The notes beneath the pieces were generated by a model. The model did no database searches. It saw nothing but the letters and a program-made list of their open reading frames with translations, and had not been told where the DNA came from. Positions 14,773-20,601 of a stretch of DNA of 20,601 nt are shown here, in pieces. Position 1 is the stretch's first letter. Every line of letters begins with the position of its first letter. The position numbers and the translations under genes were made by a program. Origin of the DNA: DAOTUL01 sp034437435. GTDB lineage: Bacteria > Chloroflexota > Anaerolineae > Aggregatilineales > Phototrophicaceae. The stretch covers positions 1 through 20,601 of the forward strand of contig CAYQJO010000055.1 in the NCBI GenBank assembly GCA_964417785.1, given 5' to 3'.

Positions 14773-15879
14773 ATGGAAGCTGAAATTACTCAACGTCAGG
14801 TTGCTGGCGTGCGTTTTACAAAAGTGGGCAAACTGTACCACTTCGATTATAGCGATTTCCCCGACCTTCAGGCCGGTGACTTTGTGATCGTAGAGACGGC
14901 TCGCGGTCGTCATATGGGCCAGGTGATGGGCTTCACGATGGCTGAAGACGACAATCAGCCTTTGAAGTCCATCTTGCGCCCGGCCTCCTCCCGCGATTTG
15001 ATGCTGCGCCAGGAATGGGAAGATCGCCAGCCAGAAGCGCTGGTGGTCTGCCGGGAATGGGCGCAAAAACTGGGCGGGTTTGGCGATGTGAAGTTTGTCG
15101 CCGCGCAGTATAACTATGATGGTTCGCAGCTAACGTTTCTGTTTTCCGCCGAACAAAAGGTGAATATCGGCGGATTGTGGTCCGAGCTAAACAAGGTGTT
15201 TGACGCTCAGGTGGAGATGCGCCAGATCGGCCCGCGTGATGTCGCCAAGCTGCTCGGCGGATACGGTGCCTGTGGTGAACTGCGCTGTTGCAGTACCTTC
15301 CTGACCGACTTCAGCCCGATTTCGATCAAGATGGCGAAGGTGCAGGGGATTTCACTCAATCCATCCGAGATCACCGGCATGTGCGGTCGTCTGCGCTGCT
15401 GTCTGGTCTATGAGTACGAGCAGTATGTGGCGGCACGCAAGCAACTGCCCAAGCGCAACAAACGCATTGGCACCCCCTTTGGCGTCGGCAAGGTTATCGA
15501 TGTCCATCCCTTGCAGGACGCGGTAACGGTGATTATCGAGGATGAGGGCCGTCGCACTATCCAGCGGGAAGACCTGGTACCGCTGGAAGAACTGGAGGCG
15601 CTGCAAAAGAAGGCGAAGGAACCGTGCAGCAAACATGGTGACGAACCCTGTGATTGTGGCAAACCACCAGGGGAGCGGATGGCCGACAAAGTCGATCAAC
15701 CCACCGCTGAAAAACCGTCTGAAGATGATGATAAAGCTGCCAGGAAAGACGACGGAGACGATAAGGACGATAAGAAAGAAGGGCAGCGGCGCAGCAGTTC
15801 ACGGCGGCGGTCTGGACGGCGGGGACGCCGGCGGCGGCCTCAAAACAAAAACAAACAGGATAAAAGCGATAATGAGTGA
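14773..15879 (+). CDS. RicT/YaaT-like PSP1 domain protein with charged C-terminal tail
   Basis: This 368-residue protein has a PSP1-type core at about 1-225. Its cysteine signatures are GACGELRCC (166-173) and GMCGRLRCC (202-210), that is Cys167, Cys172, Cys173, Cys204, Cys209 and Cys210. In B. subtilis RicT (YaaT), which works with RicA and RicF in mRNA maturation by RNase Y and in development, equivalent cysteines take part in iron-sulphur cluster binding. After a small basic beta domain (228-270), the protein continues with an extra Cys285-His288-Cys293-Cys295 cluster, an acidic Asp/Lys stretch (315-335) and an arginine/serine-rich end (339-355). The tail looks disordered and could bind RNA. 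No ricA or ricF gene is in the window. The PIG-L gene starts inside its last eight bases. Confidence 0.88.
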   Translation: MEAEITQRQVAGVRFTKVGKLYHFDYSDFPDLQAGDFVIVETARGRHMGQVMGFTMAEDDNQPLKSILRPASSRDLMLRQEWEDRQPEALVVCREWAQKLGGFGDVKFVAAQYNYDGSQLTFLFSAEQKVNIGGLWSELNKVFDAQVEMRQIGPRDVAKLLGGYGACGELRCCSTFLTDFSPISIKMAKVQGISLNPSEITGMCGRLRCCLVYEYEQYVAARKQLPKRNKRIGTPFGVGKVIDVHPLQDAVTVIIEDEGRRTIQREDLVPLEELEALQKKAKEPCSKHGDEPCDCGKPPGERMADKVDQPTAEKPSEDDDKAARKDDGDDKDDKKEGQRRSSSRRRSGRRGRRRRPQNKNKQDKSDNE

Positions 15880-16591
15880 CAACGACAAAGCAATTCGGAA
15901 TGTGATGGGCATTTTCGCCCATCCCGATGATCCGGAGTTTTTCGCCGGGGCGACCTTTGCCCGTTGGGCGGCTGAAGGTGCGCATATCACCTTTGTGCTG
16001 GCGACCAGCGGCGACAAAGGCAGCGATGATCCGGAGATGACGCATGAGCGGCTGGCCTCAATGCGTGAGGAGGAAGAGCGCAATGCGGCGGCATCCCTGG
16101 GTGTCGAAGAAGTGATTTTCCTGCGCTATCCTGATGGTGAACTACAACCGACACTTGAACTGCGGCGAGAACTCACCCGCTTGATCCGTATGAAAAAACC
16201 GGATACGGTGGTGACGGGCGACCCGACCGCGTACTGGTATGGAACGGGCTATATCAACCATCCCGATCATCGGGCCATCGGTGTTTCGACACTGGAAGCC
16301 GTCTTCCCGACGGCTCGCGACCGGCTTAACTTCATAGAGTTGGAGCGCGACGAGGGGTTGGAAACGCACAAGGTCCGCTACGTCTATATCACCGGAGCGG
16401 TGGACCCGACGACGACGGTGGATGTAACCGACCATATCGAGACCAAGATCAAAGCGCTGCGCGAGCACAAGAGCCAGATCAAGGACATGGAGGCGATGGC
16501 AGAGAATATTCGCAAGCGCAGCCTGGACCCACGCGCTCCCGTAAATGCGCCGCGTTATGTGGAAAACTTTCGTGTCATGACGTTGGGATAA
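15872..16591 (+). CDS. PIG-L family deacetylase
   Basis: The protein (239 residues) belongs to the zinc-dependent PIG-L/LmbE deacetylases, which remove acetyl groups from GlcNAc-containing lipids, mycothiol-type or bacillithiol-type precursors, or other N-acetyl sugars. FAHPDDPEFFAGA (15-27) supplies His17 and the Asp19-Asp20 pair, and INHPDHRA (128-135) supplies the second zinc ligand region with His130 and His133. A tryptophan-tyrosine stretch (YWYGTGY) precedes it. There is no signal peptide, so it is probably cytoplasmic. The long open frame upstream is discarded because it only reads the PSP1 tail in another frame; ATG 15872 overlaps that gene's stop by eight bases with AGGA upstream. 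The substrate is unknown. The M20 gene follows two bases after the stop. Confidence 0.9.
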   Translation: MSDNDKAIRNVMGIFAHPDDPEFFAGATFARWAAEGAHITFVLATSGDKGSDDPEMTHERLASMREEEERNAAASLGVEEVIFLRYPDGELQPTLELRRELTRLIRMKKPDTVVTGDPTAYWYGTGYINHPDHRAIGVSTLEAVFPTARDRLNFIELERDEGLETHKVRYVYITGAVDPTTTVDVTDHIETKIKALREHKSQIKDMEAMAENIRKRSLDPRAPVNAPRYVENFRVMTLG

Positions 16592-16593
16592 AA

Positions 16594-17769
16594 ATGATCG
16601 ATTTTAAAGCCGAAGCCAATCAGATTTTTGAGGATGTGGTCGCGCTGCGGCGTGACTTCCACCGGCACCCGGAACTGGCGTTTGAGGAGTTTCGCACGGC
16701 GGGTATTGTCGCGGAAGAATTGAACCGGCTGGGTCTGGAAGTTCAGACCGGCATCGGCAAAACCGGCGTTGTCGGTATCCTGGAAGGTGAGCAGGACGGC
16801 CCCACCATACTCTATCGCGCTGATATGGATGCCCTGCCGATCCAGGAGGCCAACGAGGTGCCTTATACGTCGGTGGAGCCGGGCAAGATGCACGCCTGCG
16901 GCCACGATGGTCATACGGCGATTGCCCTGGGCGTCGCCCGTATATTTGCGGAGCATCGCGACCAGATCGCCGGTCGCATCAAGTTCGTCTTCCAGCCGGC
17001 GGAGGAAACGGTGGGCGGTGCTGATGCGATGGTGGCGGACGGTGCGCTGGAAAACCCGCGCCCGGATGTGTCGTTGGGGCTGCACCTGTGGAACGCCATG
17101 CCTGTCGGCAAAGTGGGGGCTGCTGAAGGTCCGGTGATGGCCGGTGCCTCTATTTTCGACATTACCATTACCGGCGTTGGCGGACACGCTGCTGCGCCCC
17201 ATACCACCGCTGATCCGGTGGTGTGCGCGGCCCAGTTGATCGGAGCGCTGCAAACGATCAACTCGCGCAACCTCGATCCGTTTGACTCGGCAGTGGTGTC
17301 AGTGACAAAGATGCAGGCCAGCGAAGCGTACAACATTATCCCGGAGCAGGTCCACATCGCCGGGACATTTCGCACGTTCCGGCTTGAGGTCCGTGATCTG
17401 GTTGAACGGCGCATTCACGAGATCAGTGAGCAGTTGTGTGCGGCGCTGGGCTGCCATGTGCAGGTCGAAACCAGTCACGGGACGCTGCCGGTGAGCAACG
17501 ACCCGGCAGTCGCCAGACGACTCCATCCTCATTTTGCCAGAACCGTCGGTGCGGAGAATCTGCTGCTGGAAGAGCGCACGATGGGATCGGAGGATGTGGG
17601 CAGTTTTATGGTCGATATTCCAGGGTTATATTTCTTTGTCGGTTCGGCCAATGACGAACGTGGCCTGAACTACGCCCATCATCATCCGCGCTTCGATTTC
17701 GATGAGGGGGTGCTGCCAATGGCGATGGAGTTGATGTCGCTGGCACTGGCTGAATATGTGATGCGTTGA
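16594..17769 (+). CDS. M20 family amidohydrolase (M20D, hippurate hydrolase-like), copy 1
   Basis: The enzyme (391 residues) should hydrolyse an N-acyl amino acid or related amide with two metal ions. Metal-binding motifs are HACGHDGH (100-107, Cys102 and His104), QPAEE (134-138, Glu137 and Glu138), GLHLWN (162-167, His164) and HHHPRFDFDE (362-371). GGHAAAPH (197-203) marks the dimerisation domain, at about 180-295. The set matches hippurate hydrolases and N-acetyl-amino-acid or indole-acetyl-amino-acid hydrolases; the natural substrate cannot be fixed. No signal peptide is seen. It has a close paralogue directly downstream, sharing stretches such as DLHRHPELAFEE-like and GLEVQTGxGKTGVVGILEG, so this is a tandem duplication. 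Confidence 0.92.
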   Translation: MIDFKAEANQIFEDVVALRRDFHRHPELAFEEFRTAGIVAEELNRLGLEVQTGIGKTGVVGILEGEQDGPTILYRADMDALPIQEANEVPYTSVEPGKMHACGHDGHTAIALGVARIFAEHRDQIAGRIKFVFQPAEETVGGADAMVADGALENPRPDVSLGLHLWNAMPVGKVGAAEGPVMAGASIFDITITGVGGHAAAPHTTADPVVCAAQLIGALQTINSRNLDPFDSAVVSVTKMQASEAYNIIPEQVHIAGTFRTFRLEVRDLVERRIHEISEQLCAALGCHVQVETSHGTLPVSNDPAVARRLHPHFARTVGAENLLLEERTMGSEDVGSFMVDIPGLYFFVGSANDERGLNYAHHHPRFDFDEGVLPMAMELMSLALAEYVMR

Positions 17770-17781
17770 GTGTGTGTTCTG

Positions 17782-18981
17782 GTGATTGATTTCAAGGCCG
17801 AAGCCCAGGCCATGTACGAGGAACTGGTTGCCTGCCGGCGCGATTTGCACCGGCACCCGGAACTGGCATTCGAGGAAGTGCGCACGGCGGGCATCATCGC
17901 CGACGAACTGCGCCGCCTGGGCCTTGAAGTGCAAACCGGTGTGGGTAAAACCGGCGTAGTCGGAATTCTCGAAGGTGCTGCCGATGGGCCGACGGTATTA
18001 TACCGGGCCGACATGGATGCTCTGCCCATTGAAGAGGAAAACGATGTTGAGTATGTCTCGACGGTGCCGGGCAAGATGCACGCCTGCGGTCATGATGGGC
18101 ATGTCGCTATCGGTCTTGGTATTGCGCGGTTGCTCTCACGTCACCGCGAACAGATGCATGGTCGGGTCAAATTCGCCTTCCAACCTGCCGAAGAAGGGGG
18201 TGCTGGTGGGGCCAGAGCGATGATCAAAGCCGGTTTGCTCGATGACCCGGAGCCAGTGGTCGTCCTGGGGATTCATCTGTGGAATACGTTGCCACTAGGC
18301 ACGGTAGGGGTGGCAGAGGGTGCGATCATGTCTGGCTCATCGTTCTTCACATTGATGATAAACGGCCTGGGTGGACACGCTGCCATGCCACATACGACGA
18401 TTGATCCGGTCGCCTGTGCCGGGCAACTGGTCACGGCACTGCACAACATTGTGGGGCGCAAGATGGATTCGATGGCCGGTGCGGTCATTCTGTCGGTGAC
18501 GTCGGTGCGCAGCAGCAGCGAAGCCTATAACGTGATTCCAGCGCATGTCGAGGTGCGCGGGACCTTTCGCACCTTCAATGCCTACACCAGCGAGCTGCTG
18601 GAACAGCACATTCGCTCGGTCAGCCAGTCGATGTGCGAGGCGATGGGGTGTTCGGTCGATATTTCGATCCGGCACAGCACCATACCGACCATGAACGATC
18701 CGACAGTGGTTGCCCGCGCCCGCCGGGCATTTACGCAGGTTTGTGAGGATAGCTGTCTTGATCCGACGGTGCGAACGATGGCGTCGGAAGATGTATCGTA
18801 TTTGTTGGATGACGTGCCGGGGATGTATGTGCTGTTGGGATCGGCTAATGCCGAACTGGGCCTTGATTACGGCCACCACCATCCGCGCTTTGATTTTGAT
18901 GAAAACGCGCTGCCGCTGGGTGTGGCGCTGATGTCGGCGGCGCTGGCAGATTATATTTTACCGGGTGAAGATCATGACTGA
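17782..18981 (+). CDS. M20 family amidohydrolase (M20D), copy 2
   Basis: This is the paralogue of the preceding gene, about 399 residues from the start chosen. The same metal motifs are present: HACGHDGH, QPAEEG, GIHLWN and HHHPRFDFDE, with GGHAAMPH in the lid domain. All metal ligands are intact, so both copies should be active; differences in and around the dimerisation domain suggest diverged substrate preference. The start is GTG at 17782, because it aligns IDFKAEA with the first residues of copy 1. A GTG at 17770, immediately after the copy 1 stop, would add four residues and cannot be excluded. Neither has a strong ribosome binding site, implying coupling to copy 1. The last eight bases overlap the next gene. 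Confidence 0.9.
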   Translation: MIDFKAEAQAMYEELVACRRDLHRHPELAFEEVRTAGIIADELRRLGLEVQTGVGKTGVVGILEGAADGPTVLYRADMDALPIEEENDVEYVSTVPGKMHACGHDGHVAIGLGIARLLSRHREQMHGRVKFAFQPAEEGGAGGARAMIKAGLLDDPEPVVVLGIHLWNTLPLGTVGVAEGAIMSGSSFFTLMINGLGGHAAMPHTTIDPVACAGQLVTALHNIVGRKMDSMAGAVILSVTSVRSSSEAYNVIPAHVEVRGTFRTFNAYTSELLEQHIRSVSQSMCEAMGCSVDISIRHSTIPTMNDPTVVARARRAFTQVCEDSCLDPTVRTMASEDVSYLLDDVPGMYVLLGSANAELGLDYGHHHPRFDFDENALPLGVALMSAALADYILPGEDHD

Positions 18982-19624
18982 TATTTTGCGATGGAAAGAG
19001 GGAGCCGGATGGTTAGTCTTCTCTGGCGGGCGCGATGCCCTGGGCGATATGCGAGCGATGGCGCTGACACGGGTCAATATGGAGGGTAGTGTTGCCTATA
19101 TCGGCCTGGATGACGACGATGACGAAGATGTCATTGAGGATATGGCGGAACTGGGCGCACCGGCTGGCTATCTCGTCAATGTGATGACTGAAGACGACGA
19201 GACCATCCGCCAGCAGCTATCGACGGCAGCCATCATCGTGCTGCCAGATGAACTGGATGTTGAGAGTCTGCGGTCGGGGCTTCTGGGTGCGGCGGTCGAT
19301 GGGATGCAAAATGCCTATGAACATGGTGCGGTTATTTTTGCCGAAGGGCCGAGCGCCATGCTTTTCGGTAAAATCGCCCGAACTGGACCTGCGACGGCAA
19401 TTGAAGGTCTGGATTGGCTGGCAGATGCGGTCATCGTGCCGAATGTGGTCTCGATCAGTGAATCGCATGAAGCGATGGAAATCCTGGGTTCACAGGCGGC
19501 TAATATCGCTGTCGGGATCGGTGTGGGGTCGGCGCTGGCACTGGGACCCTACGGGCAGGTCGAAATCTGGGGCGAGAAGCAGGTGACGTTGACGTTGGGT
19601 ACTGCCACACCCGACAAATCTTAA
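18974..19624 (+). CDS. peptidase S51/cyanophycinase-like protein, probably degenerate
   Basis: This is a 216-residue protein without a clear named family. By eye it follows the S51 layout: an opening strand with GGR (18-20), LSTAAIIVLPDELDVESLRSG-type helix-strand pattern, then HGAVIFAEGPSAMLFGK (118-133), where GPSAM with Ser127 occupies the place of the nucleophile motif GTSAGA. The end GIGVGSALALGPYGQVEIWG (181-200) resembles the GIDExTA region. The acidic residue of GIDE is replaced by Gly-Val, and the DQHF-type histidine motif is not recognisable, so the triad looks broken. It may be a pseudoenzyme or binding protein. The middle has an acidic run (DDDDDED, 46-52). ATG 18974 with GGTGAAG upstream is preferred over GTG 18965. 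Its position after two M20 hydrolases fits a peptide or amide degradation theme. Confidence 0.65.
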   Translation: MTDILRWKEGAGWLVFSGGRDALGDMRAMALTRVNMEGSVAYIGLDDDDDEDVIEDMAELGAPAGYLVNVMTEDDETIRQQLSTAAIIVLPDELDVESLRSGLLGAAVDGMQNAYEHGAVIFAEGPSAMLFGKIARTGPATAIEGLDWLADAVIVPNVVSISESHEAMEILGSQAANIAVGIGVGSALALGPYGQVEIWGEKQVTLTLGTATPDKS

Positions 19625-19648
19625 GAATGGTCGCTAGAAATCCCGTCG

Positions 19649-19675
19649 TTGATTCGTTACACTCAAAGCTATGAT
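19649..19675 (+). promoter_or_regulatory. possible purA promoter
   Basis: TTGATT (19649-19654) and TATGAT (19670-19675) are fair -35 and -10 matches, but the 15-bp spacer is short. The -10 is preceded by GC as at glnA. GGAGAAGGG (19689-19697) before the purA ATG is a good ribosome binding site. Confidence 0.35.
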
Positions 19676-19698
19676 CCAGGCGATAGTTGGAGAAGGGT

Positions 19699-20555
19699 AT
19701 GCCAGCGACGATCTTAATCGGAGCGCAGTGGGGCGATGAAGGCAAAGGGCGGGTTGTGGACTCGCTGGCGGCACAGGCCGATGTGGTCGCCCGTTTTGCC
19801 GGTGGCGATAATGCTGGTCACACGGTTTATGTGGGCGATACGGTTTTCAAGCTGCATTTGATTCCATCGGGTATTTTGCATCCCCAGGCCATCTGCGTCC
19901 TGGGTAACGGGATGGTAGTCAACCCGGTGAATCTGGTGGCGGAGATTGACCGTTTGATCGATATGGGCCTGAATGTCTCGCCAGATCGTCTGCTCATCAG
20001 TACCCGTGCGCATATTATTACACCCGGCCATATTGCGCTGGATGCCGCCAAAGAGCAGGCACGCGGTTCGGAAGCCATCGGCACCACCCTGCGCGGTATC
20101 GGACCGGCGTATCTGGATAAAACCGGACGGCAGGGCGTGCGAGCCGGTGAGATGCGCGACCTTGAGGAATTCGCCGCCGCGCTGGAAGTGGCCCTCGAAC
20201 ACTCGAACACGGTGCTGCGCCATCTTGGCGCTGAACCGCTGAACATCCACGAAAGCATCGGTGCTTATGTCGATGCTGCCGACCGTCTGCGGCCCTATAT
20301 CCGCGACACCACCCACTATCTCAACCAACGGCTGCGTGATGGGGCGCAAATCCTGTGTGAGGGTGCGCAGGGGACTCTGCTGGACCTCGATCATGGCAGC
20401 TATCCCTTTGTCACCAGTTCTTCGCCCACGACCGGCGGGGCGCTGACCGGCCTGGGCATCGGTCCAAAGCAGGTTGAGCGTGTCATCGGTGTGACCAAAG
20501 CCTACAGCACGCGGGTGGGCAGCGGTCCTATGCCGACGGAACTCCACGATGCGAC
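19699..20555 (+). CDS. purA: adenylosuccinate synthetase, 3'-truncated by adapter sequence
   Basis: The enzyme joins IMP and aspartate with GTP to give adenylosuccinate, the first committed step to AMP. About 285 genuine residues are present of the usual 420-440. Motifs are IGAQWGDEGKGRVVD (7-21, the GTP-binding loop with an Arg where Lys is common), FAGGDNAGHTV (33-43), GTTLRGIGPAYLDK, EGAQGTLLDLDHGSYPFVTSS and GVTKAYSTRVGSGPMPTELHD. The ATG at 19699 has a strong GGAGAAGGG site. The frame stays open to the window end, but everything from 20556 is Illumina adapter, so the last 15 or so translated residues are spurious. The C-terminal domain is missing because the contig ends, not because the gene is broken. 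Confidence 0.93.
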
Positions 20556-20601
20556 AGATCGGAAGAGCACACGTCTGAACTCCAGTCACGTGAAACGATC
20601 T
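20556..20601 (+). other. Illumina TruSeq adapter read-through (assembly artefact)
   Basis: Bases 20556-20589 reproduce the TruSeq index adapter, beginning AGATCGGAAGAGC and continuing to the CCAGTCAC end. Bases 20590-20601 read GTGAAACG then ATCT. GTGAAA is the 6-base tag I recall as TruSeq index 19, and CGATCT is the start of the constant part that follows. This is library construct, not genomic DNA. Translated forward it gives the familiar artefact RKSTRLNSSH, and on the minus strand the equally familiar GVQTCALPIC. Confidence 0.97.

Noticed and set aside
15790..15840. CGG-rich repeat as a mobile or CRISPR-like repeat
   Set aside because: It encodes the arginine/glycine/serine-rich end of the PSP1 protein in frame; the repetition comes from the amino acid composition.
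15542..15871. Upstream extension of the PIG-L reading frame
   Set aside because: It only reads the PSP1 tail in another frame; the PIG-L fold starts at ATG 15872.
1..20555. An undescribed defence or mobile genetic system
   Set aside because: No nuclease, recombinase, toxin-antitoxin, phage or transposase motif was found; the region is core metabolism with a few unknown accessory genes.
19714..20589. Long minus-strand open frame opposite purA
   Set aside because: Its first residues come from the adapter and the rest is antisense to well-conserved purA; no homology is visible.

Overview
The window reads as the end of an assembled contig from a GC-rich bacterium, probably a Chloroflexota (Anaerolineae-like) organism. 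That assignment rests on gene content and protein style: a Bacillus-type AroH, a DAHP synthase with an N-terminal regulatory domain, a RicT/PSP1 protein with a long charged tail, and a PMT-type glycosyltransferase. No marker gene here proves it. Coding density is very high, with only five intergenic stretches longer than about 50 bases.

Region 1 (1-9352, + strand) is one long aromatic amino acid operon: aroH, aroF, tyrA, aroA, aroE, a GNAT acetyltransferase, aroC, aroK, aroB, a double zinc-ribbon protein, a membrane-anchored thioredoxin-fold-like protein and aroQ. All seven shikimate pathway steps (aroF-aroB-aroQ-aroE-aroK-aroA-aroC) are present, plus chorismate mutase and prephenate dehydrogenase, so the operon can make 4-hydroxyphenylpyruvate for tyrosine from PEP and erythrose-4-phosphate. 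No prephenate dehydratase or tryptophan gene is in view. Most junctions are 4-base ATGA overlaps, implying translational coupling. A terminator-like hairpin directly before the aroH ribosome binding site suggests attenuation.

Region 2 (9353-11726, + strand) holds a type I glutamine synthetase and a YbhN-like multi-pass membrane protein. The glnA leader has a perfect 11-bp inverted repeat whose right arm covers the Shine-Dalgarno sequence and whose loop carries a likely -10 box.

Region 3 (14609 down to 11689, - strand) is an aspartate kinase followed two bases later by a PMT/ArnT-like glycosyltransferase. The glycosyltransferase converges on, and overlaps by 38 bases, the YbhN-like gene.

Region 4 (14773-19624, + strand) holds a RicT/PSP1 protein, a PIG-L family deacetylase, two tandem paralogous M20 amidohydrolases and a protein that looks like a degenerate peptidase S51/cyanophycinase fold. 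Back-to-back promoters lie between lysC and the PSP1 gene.

Region 5 (19699-20555) is the first two thirds of purA (adenylosuccinate synthetase). It is cut by 46 bases of Illumina TruSeq adapter at 20556-20601, which is sequencing artefact and not genome. I found no tRNA, rRNA, CRISPR array, insertion sequence or phage gene. The most novel-looking features are regulatory (glnA leader, aroH leader) and the unknown genes embedded in the aro operon.
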